Source: Euryarchaeota archaeon UBA54
GTDB lineage: Archaea; Thermoplasmatota; Poseidoniia; Poseidoniales; Thalassarchaeaceae
Reading direction: 5' to 3'
Assembly (NCBI GenBank): GCA_002495735.1
Contig: DAGM01000001.1
Span: 1-16,461 of the forward strand
DNA: 16,461 bases
Shown: piece after piece, positions 8,251 through 15,890 of the stretch
Layout: each line of letters begins with the position of its first letter
How positions within the stretch are numbered: position 1 is the stretch's first letter
The notes under the pieces: model-generated
The model's input: the letters and a program-made list of their open reading frames with translations, nothing else
Databases searched by the model: none
What the model was told of the DNA's origin: nothing
Made by a program: the position numbers and the translations under genes

Positions 8251-9787
8251 AATTACCAAGCCACATGGGCAGTGGGCGGTCGTAACCAATCAGCCTCAGG
8301 CCGCTGATGGAGGCTGTGTCGTAATCTAGGGCCCTGAGGTTTCTTCTACTGAGTTTCTCCAGCCCATCAAGGCCTAACTCATGCATCCAACCCCGAACGG
8401 CCGAGTCGAGCCAGACCAAGGTCTCCTCGAGACCATCTTCAGGAGGTGGCGCCACTAAGATAGGACATCCTGCCGCGATTGCAATCAACATGTCCTCAGC
8501 ACTCGGTGCCTCATCCATCTCGATGAGTAGATGGCGCCCTTGCTCGGTCAGGTTCATCGCCCGGGCGGCGAGACCTATTCGTGGTAGAGCAGACGCCGCG
8601 CGACTGCCACCAGGGGCTGCTGCGTCGATGACTGCGCCGTCCAAATCAAGGTCTACAACCAGTCTGAACAGGTGATCGACCCTATCGACACGGTCACGCA
8701 GGAGAATCATCGATTCATCGCTCATCTTGCAGGTAATGGATACCAGAATGGCCTCAATCTCGGCGTCGTTGAGTGGTGGCATGTCAGCCAGATCAAGTAC
8801 TATACCTGCACAATTCCCAAGCCAGTCCCCACAGTCGACGAGATTACCCTCGCCTACGAGAATCAGATCACACTCTCTGGGCGAAGTCCTAACCAGGGCT
8901 GGCTGAGTCGAAGCCGCTCCCTGCCAGGTGTCGGTGGAGTCAGATTCGATTAACCAGGGGATTGGGAACAGTAGACCGCCCTCTTTGGAGCCGAGCGGCA
9001 TCAGGAGGGTGTACGGATCGAGAGGAGAGTGCTCAGGAAGTCTGTCCGAGGTCGAGGGCACCAGTACGATGCTCTCAAAGCCCTCTGCTATCGATGAATC
9101 AGGCATCTTCGTAGATCCCAAAGGGGAGTCAGACGGCACTAGGACCAACGCATCTTCTTCCAGAGTCAACCCCAGCGGCTCTAGATGCTCAGCTAACTGG
9201 GCCATCTCTGCGGTTTCTATCCCTCTCATGGCCGCACCTTCTCCGGGAGGGGGGCAACTACCGGCGATGACCACGCGCCCTCCAGTCATACCGACTCCGG
9301 GCTCGGAGCCAACTGAGCCAAGGACAACAACAGTTCCGGCGCTCATGCCGGCCCCAGCCCTCTTCCCAGCATGGCCCCGGACGATTACCGTGCCACCAGA
9401 CATGCAGGCACCGACTTCGTCTCCGGCAGAGCCATGCACTGTGATGAAGCCTCCAGTCATCCGACGTCCGAGACGGTCTCCGACGTCCTTTTCGACGACT
9501 ATCCGTCCGTTTCGCTGAAAAGCCCCGAGCATCGATGTACTGGATCCTTGCAGCGTGAAGGTACCTCCGTTGTTCATGCCCCCAGCGCACTCACCGAGGT
9601 CGCCAAGCAGCAGAACTCTTGATTTTGGGGGCAGATGAGAAATGGCCCCAATCTCTCCGCTCTTGGGCTTCTCATCTCCTCCGCGACCCCATCCGATCCT
9701 GACCAGCAAGTCCCTCTCTAGGGCTTCGGACAGCATTCCATCTAGGTCCCGACCAAGTTTCATGCTCTTCGCAGTGACCTCGCGCAT
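8249..9787 (-). CDS. GXGXG-domain protein fused to a degenerate glutamate-synthase-like domain
   Basis: 512 residues in two halves. Residues about 60-178 hold a right-handed beta-helix of about six turns of 19-20 residues, with the pattern G-x-x-M-x-x-G-x-hydrophobic-x-hydrophobic-x-G (for example VGACMSGGTVIVRGHAG at 125-141). This is the GXGXG domain of glutamate synthase large chains and formylmethanofuran dehydrogenase subunit C. Residues about 305-510 resemble the last part of the FMN-binding TIM barrel of glutamate synthase. AAAPGGSRAASALPRIGLA (389-407) falls where GADGGTGASPLSSIKHAGLP is expected, and VWLDSAVRGWMHELGLDGLEKLSRR (458-482, given here in part as VRGWMHELGLDGLEKL) matches the helix that follows the barrel. 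The GGTGA flavin loop is eroded and no 3Fe-4S cysteine cluster is visible. Domain order is reversed relative to GltB. It is probably not an active glutamate synthase; a scaffold or regulatory role is possible. The ATG at 9787 has AGGGAG 4 bases upstream. The gene is coupled to pheT. Confidence 0.75.
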   Translation of the reverse strand: MREVTAKSMKLGRDLDGMLSEALERDLLVRIGWGRGGDEKPKSGEIGAISHLPPKSRVLLLGDLGECAGGMNNGGTFTLQGSSTSMLGAFQRNGRIVVEKDVGDRLGRRMTGGFITVHGSAGDEVGACMSGGTVIVRGHAGKRAGAGMSAGTVVVLGSVGSEPGVGMTGGRVVIAGSCPPPGEGAAMRGIETAEMAQLAEHLEPLGLTLEEDALVLVPSDSPLGSTKMPDSSIAEGFESIVLVPSTSDRLPEHSPLDPYTLLMPLGSKEGGLLFPIPWLIESDSTDTWQGAASTQPALVRTSPRECDLILVGEGNLVDCGDWLGNCAGIVLDLADMPPLNDAEIEAILVSITCKMSDESMILLRDRVDRVDHLFRLVVDLDLDGAVIDAAAPGGSRAASALPRIGLAARAMNLTEQGRHLLIEMDEAPSAEDMLIAIAAGCPILVAPPPEDGLEETLVWLDSAVRGWMHELGLDGLEKLSRRNLRALDYDTASISGLRLIGYDRPLPMWLGN

Positions 9788-9863
9788 GGCTCTCCCTGTG
9801 CGGACATGACGCTAGTGGTCTTCATTCTGACGGGCAGCACGGCCTCAAGTTGCGGCTATTGAG

Positions 9864-9871
9864 GGTAAATT
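9864..9871 (+). promoter_or_regulatory. Candidate TATA-like box upstream of gap
   Basis: The AT-rich octamer GGTAAATT is the only clear such element upstream of the gap leader. A start about 26 bases downstream would fall near 9892-9895, giving a leader of roughly 57-60 bases that holds the inverted repeat and the Shine-Dalgarno site. The match to consensus is modest. Confidence 0.3.
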
Positions 9872-9911
9872 CGAGGTGCGAGGAGAAGGGTATGTTGATA
9901 GAGGGTTGGCA

Positions 9912-9929
9912 AGGGCGTTAAAACGCCCT
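9912..9929. promoter_or_regulatory. Perfect 8-bp inverted repeat ahead of gap (operator or leader hairpin)
   Basis: AGGGCGTT-AA-AACGCCCT: two perfectly complementary 8-base arms around 2 bases, ending 22 bases before the gap GTG. It can be a dimeric regulator's DNA site, since its centre GTTAAAAC could itself serve as a TATA box with a start near 9947. It can also be a hairpin in a longer gap leader; in RNA the two innermost A-U pairs would open to give a 6-bp stem. The right arm could alternatively pair as GCCC (9925-9928) with GGGC (9934-9937). Confidence 0.55.
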
Positions 9930-9940
9930 CAAGGGGCTAT

Positions 9941-9945
9941 GAGGT
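9941..9945 (+). promoter_or_regulatory. Shine-Dalgarno site deciding the gap GTG start
   Basis: GAGGT lies 6 bases before the GTG at 9952, which is good spacing. It supports GTG (followed directly by the conserved IRVAINGYGTIG) over the out-of-frame ATG at 9939. It also implies a leadered transcript that starts further upstream than 9940. Confidence 0.6.
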
Positions 9946-9951
9946 CAAGGC

Positions 9952-10986
9952 GTGATCAGGGTCGCCATCAACGGCTACGGGACAATCGGCAAGAGAGTTG
10001 CCGATGCAGTCGACGCCCAGGATGACATGGAAGTCGTGGGAGTGACCAAGACAGGACCCAGTTTCGGGTGCGAACTAGCAGCGAAGAAGGGCTACCCTCT
10101 GTACTGCACCACCGATAATCCAGAGCGCATAGCCTCCTTCTCATCCGGCGGATATGAGTGCCATGGAGGACTCTCCGACCTGCTGGCCTCAGCGGACGTG
10201 GTGATCGACTGTGCCCCAAGTAAGATGGGGGCGGCAAACCTTGCCAAGTACGAGGCAGCCAGTATCAAGCACATGTTCCAAGGCGGTGAGAAGCACGAAC
10301 TCACCGGTTTGTCCTACAGTTCTAGCGCCAACCACGCCGCGAACATGAATGCAGATGGCACGAGAGTTGTCTCCTGCAACACCACCGGACTATCACGCAC
10401 TCTCGTGCCGTTGTACGAACTCGGCAACTCCCTCAAGGTCGAGTGCACCATGATTCGTAGGGCGGCCGACCCAGGTGACTCGAAGAAGGGTCCCATCAAT
10501 GCCATTAAACCGGTGTTAAAGGTTCCCAGCCACCACGGCCCAGACGTCATGACGGTGATGCCGGAAATCGAAATCAACTCACTGGCCGTAGCAGTTCCAA
10601 CCACTCTGATGCATGTTCACGCCATCATCGCAGATCTTCCCTCAGGACATGGTCAGACAACTGAATCGATTCTAGACATATGGAGGCAGACTCCAAGGGT
10701 CATTGTAATGCATGGAGAGGGGAACCGACTGACAACCACCGCTGAAGTCATGGAGATGGCACGCGATCTAGGCCGCAAGTGGGGTGACCTGCATGAGATA
10801 TTCATCTGGGAGGACGGAGTGAAGTTGGTGGGCGATAGGCTGTACTACTTCCAAGCGATACACCAAGAGAGCGACGTGATCCCCGAAAACATTGACTGTA
10901 TTCGCGCTTTGATGGGAACTGAATCCGATTGGCGCGTTTCTGTGGCTAAAACTGATAGAGCAATTTCGGATTACTACGGGCTATGA
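9952..10986 (+). CDS. gap: Glyceraldehyde-3-phosphate dehydrogenase, archaeal type II (phosphorylating)
   Basis: Interconverts glyceraldehyde-3-phosphate and 1,3-bisphosphoglycerate with NAD(P). In many archaea this enzyme serves mainly gluconeogenesis. The 344 residues fit the archaeal class (about 335-345), which is only distantly related to bacterial GapA. An N-terminal Rossmann motif INGYGTIGKRVADAV is at 6-20. The catalytic cysteine is C142 in VVSCNTTGLSRT, with the RRAADP phosphate-site segment at 169-174. The HVH histidines are at 221-223, and the family-typical VIPENIDCIRAL lies near the C-terminus. It starts at GTG 9952 with a GAGGT ribosome site. The gene diverges from the GXGXG protein across a 164-base region that carries a strong inverted repeat, so its expression is likely regulated. 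The next gene, the surface protease, begins 76 bases downstream on the same strand. Confidence 0.97.
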   Translation: MIRVAINGYGTIGKRVADAVDAQDDMEVVGVTKTGPSFGCELAAKKGYPLYCTTDNPERIASFSSGGYECHGGLSDLLASADVVIDCAPSKMGAANLAKYEAASIKHMFQGGEKHELTGLSYSSSANHAANMNADGTRVVSCNTTGLSRTLVPLYELGNSLKVECTMIRRAADPGDSKKGPINAIKPVLKVPSHHGPDVMTVMPEIEINSLAVAVPTTLMHVHAIIADLPSGHGQTTESILDIWRQTPRVIVMHGEGNRLTTTAEVMEMARDLGRKWGDLHEIFIWEDGVKLVGDRLYYFQAIHQESDVIPENIDCIRALMGTESDWRVSVAKTDRAISDYYGL

Positions 10987-11062
10987 AAGCGCCTTCATGT
11001 TGGCGAGTTTCGTGGTACACCTAGTATGAACGGTCAAAAAGCCCCCTCGGGTCGGCTGTTGC

Positions 11063-14000
11063 ATGCTCAGGGCTCGCTCTGTCATACTGGTTCTCACAAC
11101 ACTGCTCTTGTCTACGTGGACCGGAGTGCTTGCGAGCGCCTCGGAAGACCTCTTTACAGACAGTGATGAAGGAGGGGGTGCTTCTGTGCCTCCAAACTCA
11201 CAGTGGTCACAGATTGATGCCTCAATAACCTCCTATCCACTGCGTGAGTCATCAGGCCTCCTGTACTCTCCGTTCGGCTCGTTCGACCCGTTGGACGCCC
11301 CCATCCCTCTCGGCCCTGAGAACCTGTACGACCCGCAGGCCCTGAGGCGCACGGGAATGCTTCTGGTTCAATCCGACAGTTCTGACTTGACGGCCATGAT
11401 GGACACCTTCTCCATCATGGGGGTCGATATCCTAGATGTGATTCCTGATGACGCCGTAGTGGTTCGCGTGGACACGCTGAGTAACGCCGATGTAGTCGAG
11501 TCAATCAACAGGCTGCCAAGCGTCAGATGGACTGGTGCGCTGCCAGTGGCGTGGCGAGTAGCTTCCGAGTTGATTCCACTATCAGGGAGGAATGGAATAC
11601 TAGTCGATTTGGACGTGACGCCAGCTCCAGATCTCGATTTCTATGAATTGGCAGAACTCTCGCTGGATCTGCAGCTGGTCTCCGGAGAAATAGGGCCCAG
11701 GGGGGTTTGCGACGCCTATCTGTGCCAGCCCCGCTCTGTTGATGCAAAATGGATTCCAATTCTCGCTATGGATGGCAGGATTCTGCACATTGGCTCAGCT
11801 TCGCAAATAGTCATCCACAATACCAACGCCAGTTCAATCAGTGGCATCAACAGTGCGTTGATTAGTTCAGGTGGGACGCTGAATGGGAGCGGCGAGGTCC
11901 TTGCCATATCTGACACTGGCCTAGATGATGACCACGGTGACTTCACGAATCGAATCAGAGGAATCTATGACCAGTTTGGACCCGACAACTCGAACGCCGA
12001 CATGAATAGCGGGCACGGTACTCATGTGACAGCCACACTGCTTGGAGACGGTTCGGGCGACTCGACGACCATGGGCATGGTGCCTGCTGCTACCTTCCAC
12101 TTCTATCAGCTTGAAGCTGACAGTTCCGGGGTCCTCGCCCGTTGGGGTTCGCTGTACGAAATGTTCACTCACTCGTGGCAGAACAGCGCACGTATACAGA
12201 CCAATAGTTGGGGGAACGAAAACCTCGTCGGCGAATACAGTTCCGACTCCAGATCCGCCGACTCGTTTATAGTGGATTTCCCACGCTTCCTGGTTCTCTT
12301 CTCGGCCGGTGATTTAGGTTCGAGTGGAGCCAGCAGCGTTACACCGCCCGGGACTGCCAAGAATGTCCTGACGGTCGGAGCCTCGACCACCGGGGCGTAC
12401 GGCAGCACTGCTGAGGGCACAGTCCCCGGATTCTCATCTAGAGGATTGACCCTTGACGGGCGCATCAAACCAGACCTAGTCGCTCCCGGTGTGATGATCT
12501 GCTCGGCTATGGCCGAAGAAGCACAGTTCGCCAATGGCGATTCGTGTTCGAGTGCCACTCACGGTGATGGAAGCACCCCACTGTACATGACACTCAACGG
12601 CTCGTCGATGGCCACTCCCATAGTCGCCGGCGCTGCAGCGATGGTCAGGCAGTATCTCAGGGAGTCAGAGGGCATAAGCGAGCCCCGCTCGGATCTGATT
12701 CGAGCCATACTGATTAACGGCGCGGAGGACCTTGGCATTCCTGACATCCCCAATCCGGCTGAGGGGTGGGGGCAGGTCAATCTTCAGAACAGCCTATACC
12801 CCTCTTCAGGCGGGCAGAGTCAGTCAGTCCTGTACGACAACTCACGCGAGTTGCTGCCCGGCCATGCCTTCCTCTACACCTTCGACATCGACGCGAGCCA
12901 AGGCATGGACATCACGCTGGTATGGAACGATAGAGAAGGATCGGCAGTAGCAGACCAGAGTGCAGCCCGGTTGGTAAACGACCTCGACTTGAGGGTGACC
13001 TCTCCCGAGGGGACTGTATACATCGCTAATCAGTTCTCTAATGGGTTCAGCGTCGCGGGAGGCAGTGAGGATCGACTAAACAATGTGGAGAGGGTACGAT
13101 TGCCTTCCAGCACCTCGGGCACATGGACAGTCGAGGTCGGCCATGCAGGAGGGACGCTGCAGGACTACGCCATCGTACTCAGTGGGGTGGCCACCGAGTT
13201 AGAGCAGGCAGACCTTTCTGTATTCGAGGGCTCTCTCTCGAGTTCCGTGGAGAGTCCCCTACAGGGCGATACCTTCCTAGTCGAGGCCGCTTGGAAGAAT
13301 CAGGCCGCGGCTGATACAGGTACCTACTCAATCGAGGTTGAGGACCTCACTGCGGGGTCGATGATTCACACCTCACAGCGCTCCTCTCTGGGTGGAGGCA
13401 TGCTCGACTCACTGTCATTCCCTCATTCGTTCTCGACTACTGGCCTGCATGTCCTCGAGCTAAGACTCGATTCGGACTCAGAGGTTGACGAGCTCAATGA
13501 CGAGTCCACTGGAAATGACAACAACCGTATTCTACTGCATGTCATCGTCTCTCAAATCGGAGTCAGACTCACTCCTCTCATGGATGACGGTAGCACACCT
13601 AGTAACCCCGCTGAACTCTCCCAAGCCATGTCGAGGACGTTAGATCCAAGGACAGCTAGTTGGGTCCTTTTCGAGCTCGAGATGCGCAATGAGGGAACCT
13701 CGGAGATTTCAGTAGGTCTGAGTGTTTCGCCCGTACAACTACTGGGTAATGACGGCGTCCTTTACTCTCCGCAGGACGAGTGGTGGAAACTAATCAACGA
13801 ATCCGGGCCGTGGACACTGGCTCCGTTCGGCGAGGAGGGTGACAGAGTCGTAGTCACACTGAACATGTCCGACATGGACACTGACTTGTCCAGCCCTTCG
13901 GGTGTCATCTACGCTCTGCCAGGGACCTTCGTCTCAGACCTGACTCTGTTCGACACTAATGCGCCCACAGTTTCTCACAGCATCAGGCTGACAGCATTCG

Positions 14001-15850
14001 TGGAGAGGGTCGAGGGACTTTACACCATAGTCGCAGGGACGGAAGGATTGGGAGCAGAGCCTGGCAAGTTCGCTGTCTTCTCACTCTCTATCAAGAATAC
14101 TGGCAACGGCCCGACTCAGTACACAGTCAGTTGCGAGACTACCGACCGCTGGACCATACATATCGGCAACAGTCAATCGTCCGAGATAACCCTTGAACCG
14201 TTGAGCAGACTCCAGTTCCTCCCTCTTCCTATCAAAGTCAGAGTACCCAATGCCGAAGACGGACAGCCTTCCGCGGGATTCACTCAAGACATCGAGTGCA
14301 TCACAACTTCGGTCAATGACCCGACACTGGAGACCATTGAATGGGCAGTTGTCACCGTGTTAGAGAGTCTCGACTTCTCTCCCGAGCTGTTCGATTCTGA
14401 AGGAGTCGCTCTCGGGCCTTTGGCGATAGCTGATCCGAGACCCGTCTTGAATAACGACGTAGTCACAACCGAACTTGTCGTCTCTAATGACGGCAACGTC
14501 CCGATGCAGTTCGTAGTACAGGCTTTCTCGTCCCTCAACACATGGCCAATCCAGATTTCGGAGGGCTCGGACGTGCAATCAGAAGAGATCGCACTCGACA
14601 TTCCTGCTGGGACATCCTCCATTGTCACCATTGTCACCATCGTCCCCCCTGCTGCAGATAGGGGGGTGTCCAATACCATCACCATACGTACAACCCTCGC
14701 TGGTGGCCCCACAGTCACCAACGCCACACGCCTAGTGGTGCAGGAGATTGCCACCTTGGACCTCTCATGGAATGCCACCATGGCCATTGCTCTGGGAATT
14801 CCCGGGACAGCTAACATACAGGCTCACAACACCGGAAATGTCGTCCTTGGTATCAGTCTGACAATGGGTACCCTTCCCGACGGCTGGTCGGGAGGGTTCC
14901 TATCGGGCAGGGATTTCTCAATGGAGATGAACCAAGAGGCCACTATAACGGTCGGCATCGATCTTCCCGGTAGCCTCCCCGTTGGGCCCGCAGGTCAAAC
15001 GGTTTCAGTCATCATCGAAGTCACCCCTCCTTCCGGTGACGATGTATACATTTACACGGTGGAGATGGAAATAGAGACACTATCTTCGATATGGATTGAC
15101 GTATCTTGTGATTCATCGTCGTTTGAGGACATCGGGGCCAACGGGCGGACATTCGAAGTCATAGTAACCAATCTGGGAAACTCTCCGGCCGAGGTAATCA
15201 TCAGGTCCGACGACCTAGAAGGCTGGGGAGTACAAATTAGTCAGGTCCAACCAATGATTCTGGGGGCAGGCGAATCCTCCGCAGTGGCAGTTACCGTAAC
15301 CCCTAGCGAAGGGACTTCGAATGGTCTAACTCACATTCAATTCACTACCAACTCAACCTACTCAGGTAGTGGACTCCCTACCATTACGGAAGGCACTCTG
15401 GAAGTGGGTATCAGCAAGGCTAGGGATTCCAACAGAGGCGGACTCGGCGGTATACTTGACAGCCTCGGACTTCCAGATTGGACCCTAGCACTGACCTTCC
15501 TCATCCTGTTAGGTTCCATCGTAGTCTCAGGAGTGAGGATGCGCAGATCCTCGACGACCTCCCTGAGCCCTGAGGAGGAACTGATTCCCGAGGGTTCGGC
15601 ACTACTGGCTGGAACTCAATCCGAGCGAAAGGCAGCCGCCTTGGAGACCTCAGCCTCAGGAGAGGTACTGACCGGTGGAGTCAGCGATGATGAGATCCAA
15701 GCTGCCATAGCCCAGTCGTCTCCGATGCTCAAACCACTTTCTAGCGCTGAGGGGTCTCCGCCCTTGCCCCTTGGCGGTCTGCCCGATGGCTGGACAATGG
15801 AACAGTGGACCGCATACGGTCACCTGTGGTGGGAGCAGAACAAGCCTTAG
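11063..15850 (+). CDS. Giant membrane-anchored subtilisin-family (S8) surface protease
   Basis: 1595 residues. A signal peptide (1-25) is followed by a propeptide-like region and then the subtilase domain at about 270-580. The triad is Asp284 (ISDTGLD), His318 (GHGTHVT) and Ser515 (NGSSMATPIVAGAAAM). The expected oxyanion Asn is Asp417 in FSAGDLGSSG. Residues about 595-710 form a jelly-roll (DITLVWND, LVNDLDLRV, GTWTVEV) like that after the KP-43/proprotein-convertase type catalytic domain. A CARDB-like module spans about 715-830. Then come NEW3-like Ig repeats with NTGN, NDGN, NTGN and NLGN turns at 1012, 1142, 1256 and 1370. One transmembrane helix (1473-1491) precedes a cytoplasmic tail of about 104 residues ending GWTMEQWTAYGHLWWEQN plus two residues. 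It probably degrades proteins at the cell surface. The ATG at 11063 leads straight into the signal peptide. Promoter choices (AAAAAG at 11036-11041 or TATGAA at 11025-11030) are both weak. Confidence 0.93.
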   Translation: MLRARSVILVLTTLLLSTWTGVLASASEDLFTDSDEGGGASVPPNSQWSQIDASITSYPLRESSGLLYSPFGSFDPLDAPIPLGPENLYDPQALRRTGMLLVQSDSSDLTAMMDTFSIMGVDILDVIPDDAVVVRVDTLSNADVVESINRLPSVRWTGALPVAWRVASELIPLSGRNGILVDLDVTPAPDLDFYELAELSLDLQLVSGEIGPRGVCDAYLCQPRSVDAKWIPILAMDGRILHIGSASQIVIHNTNASSISGINSALISSGGTLNGSGEVLAISDTGLDDDHGDFTNRIRGIYDQFGPDNSNADMNSGHGTHVTATLLGDGSGDSTTMGMVPAATFHFYQLEADSSGVLARWGSLYEMFTHSWQNSARIQTNSWGNENLVGEYSSDSRSADSFIVDFPRFLVLFSAGDLGSSGASSVTPPGTAKNVLTVGASTTGAYGSTAEGTVPGFSSRGLTLDGRIKPDLVAPGVMICSAMAEEAQFANGDSCSSATHGDGSTPLYMTLNGSSMATPIVAGAAAMVRQYLRESEGISEPRSDLIRAILINGAEDLGIPDIPNPAEGWGQVNLQNSLYPSSGGQSQSVLYDNSRELLPGHAFLYTFDIDASQGMDITLVWNDREGSAVADQSAARLVNDLDLRVTSPEGTVYIANQFSNGFSVAGGSEDRLNNVERVRLPSSTSGTWTVEVGHAGGTLQDYAIVLSGVATELEQADLSVFEGSLSSSVESPLQGDTFLVEAAWKNQAAADTGTYSIEVEDLTAGSMIHTSQRSSLGGGMLDSLSFPHSFSTTGLHVLELRLDSDSEVDELNDESTGNDNNRILLHVIVSQIGVRLTPLMDDGSTPSNPAELSQAMSRTLDPRTASWVLFELEMRNEGTSEISVGLSVSPVQLLGNDGVLYSPQDEWWKLINESGPWTLAPFGEEGDRVVVTLNMSDMDTDLSSPSGVIYALPGTFVSDLTLFDTNAPTVSHSIRLTAFVERVEGLYTIVAGTEGLGAEPGKFAVFSLSIKNTGNGPTQYTVSCETTDRWTIHIGNSQSSEITLEPLSRLQFLPLPIKVRVPNAEDGQPSAGFTQDIECITTSVNDPTLETIEWAVVTVLESLDFSPELFDSEGVALGPLAIADPRPVLNNDVVTTELVVSNDGNVPMQFVVQAFSSLNTWPIQISEGSDVQSEEIALDIPAGTSSIVTIVTIVPPAADRGVSNTITIRTTLAGGPTVTNATRLVVQEIATLDLSWNATMAIALGIPGTANIQAHNTGNVVLGISLTMGTLPDGWSGGFLSGRDFSMEMNQEATITVGIDLPGSLPVGPAGQTVSVIIEVTPPSGDDVYIYTVEMEIETLSSIWIDVSCDSSSFEDIGANGRTFEVIVTNLGNSPAEVIIRSDDLEGWGVQISQVQPMILGAGESSAVAVTVTPSEGTSNGLTHIQFTTNSTYSGSGLPTITEGTLEVGISKARDSNRGGLGGILDSLGLPDWTLALTFLILLGSIVVSGVRMRRSSTTSLSPEEELIPEGSALLAGTQSERKAAALETSASGEVLTGGVSDDEIQAAIAQSSPMLKPLSSAEGSPPLPLGGLPDGWTMEQWTAYGHLWWEQNKP

Positions 15851-15860
15851 TCTGCGCTTT

Positions 15861-15868
15861 GCTTATCA
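15861..15868 (+). promoter_or_regulatory. TATA-like box for adk
   Basis: GCTTATCA is centred about 26.5 bases before the adk ATG at 15891, in the 40-base gap after the protease stop. No Shine-Dalgarno match lies before the ATG, so a leaderless adk transcript fits. The consensus match is modest. Confidence 0.4.
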
Positions 15869-15890
15869 CTCGGGCCACTCTCGAAGCACC

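Noticed and set aside
9788..9951. tRNA or other structured RNA gene in the largest intergenic region
   Set aside because: No cloverleaf, CCA-adjacent stem or conserved box motifs were visible beyond the one inverted repeat.
10985..11011. GAAA-CGCC / GGCG-TTTC imperfect hairpin after the gap stop as a terminator
   Set aside because: Two 4-bp stems with an unequal internal loop and no T-run; too weak to call.
11025..11041. Promoter for the giant protease
   Set aside because: Two weak AT-rich candidates compete (TATGAA and AAAAAG) and neither stands out. The gene could also be co-transcribed with gap, so no promoter feature was called.
14621..14638. Tandem 9-base repeat ATTGTCACC x2 in the protease gene
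   Set aside because: It encodes IVTIVT in a beta-strand of an Ig-like module; a short in-frame duplication of no evident significance.
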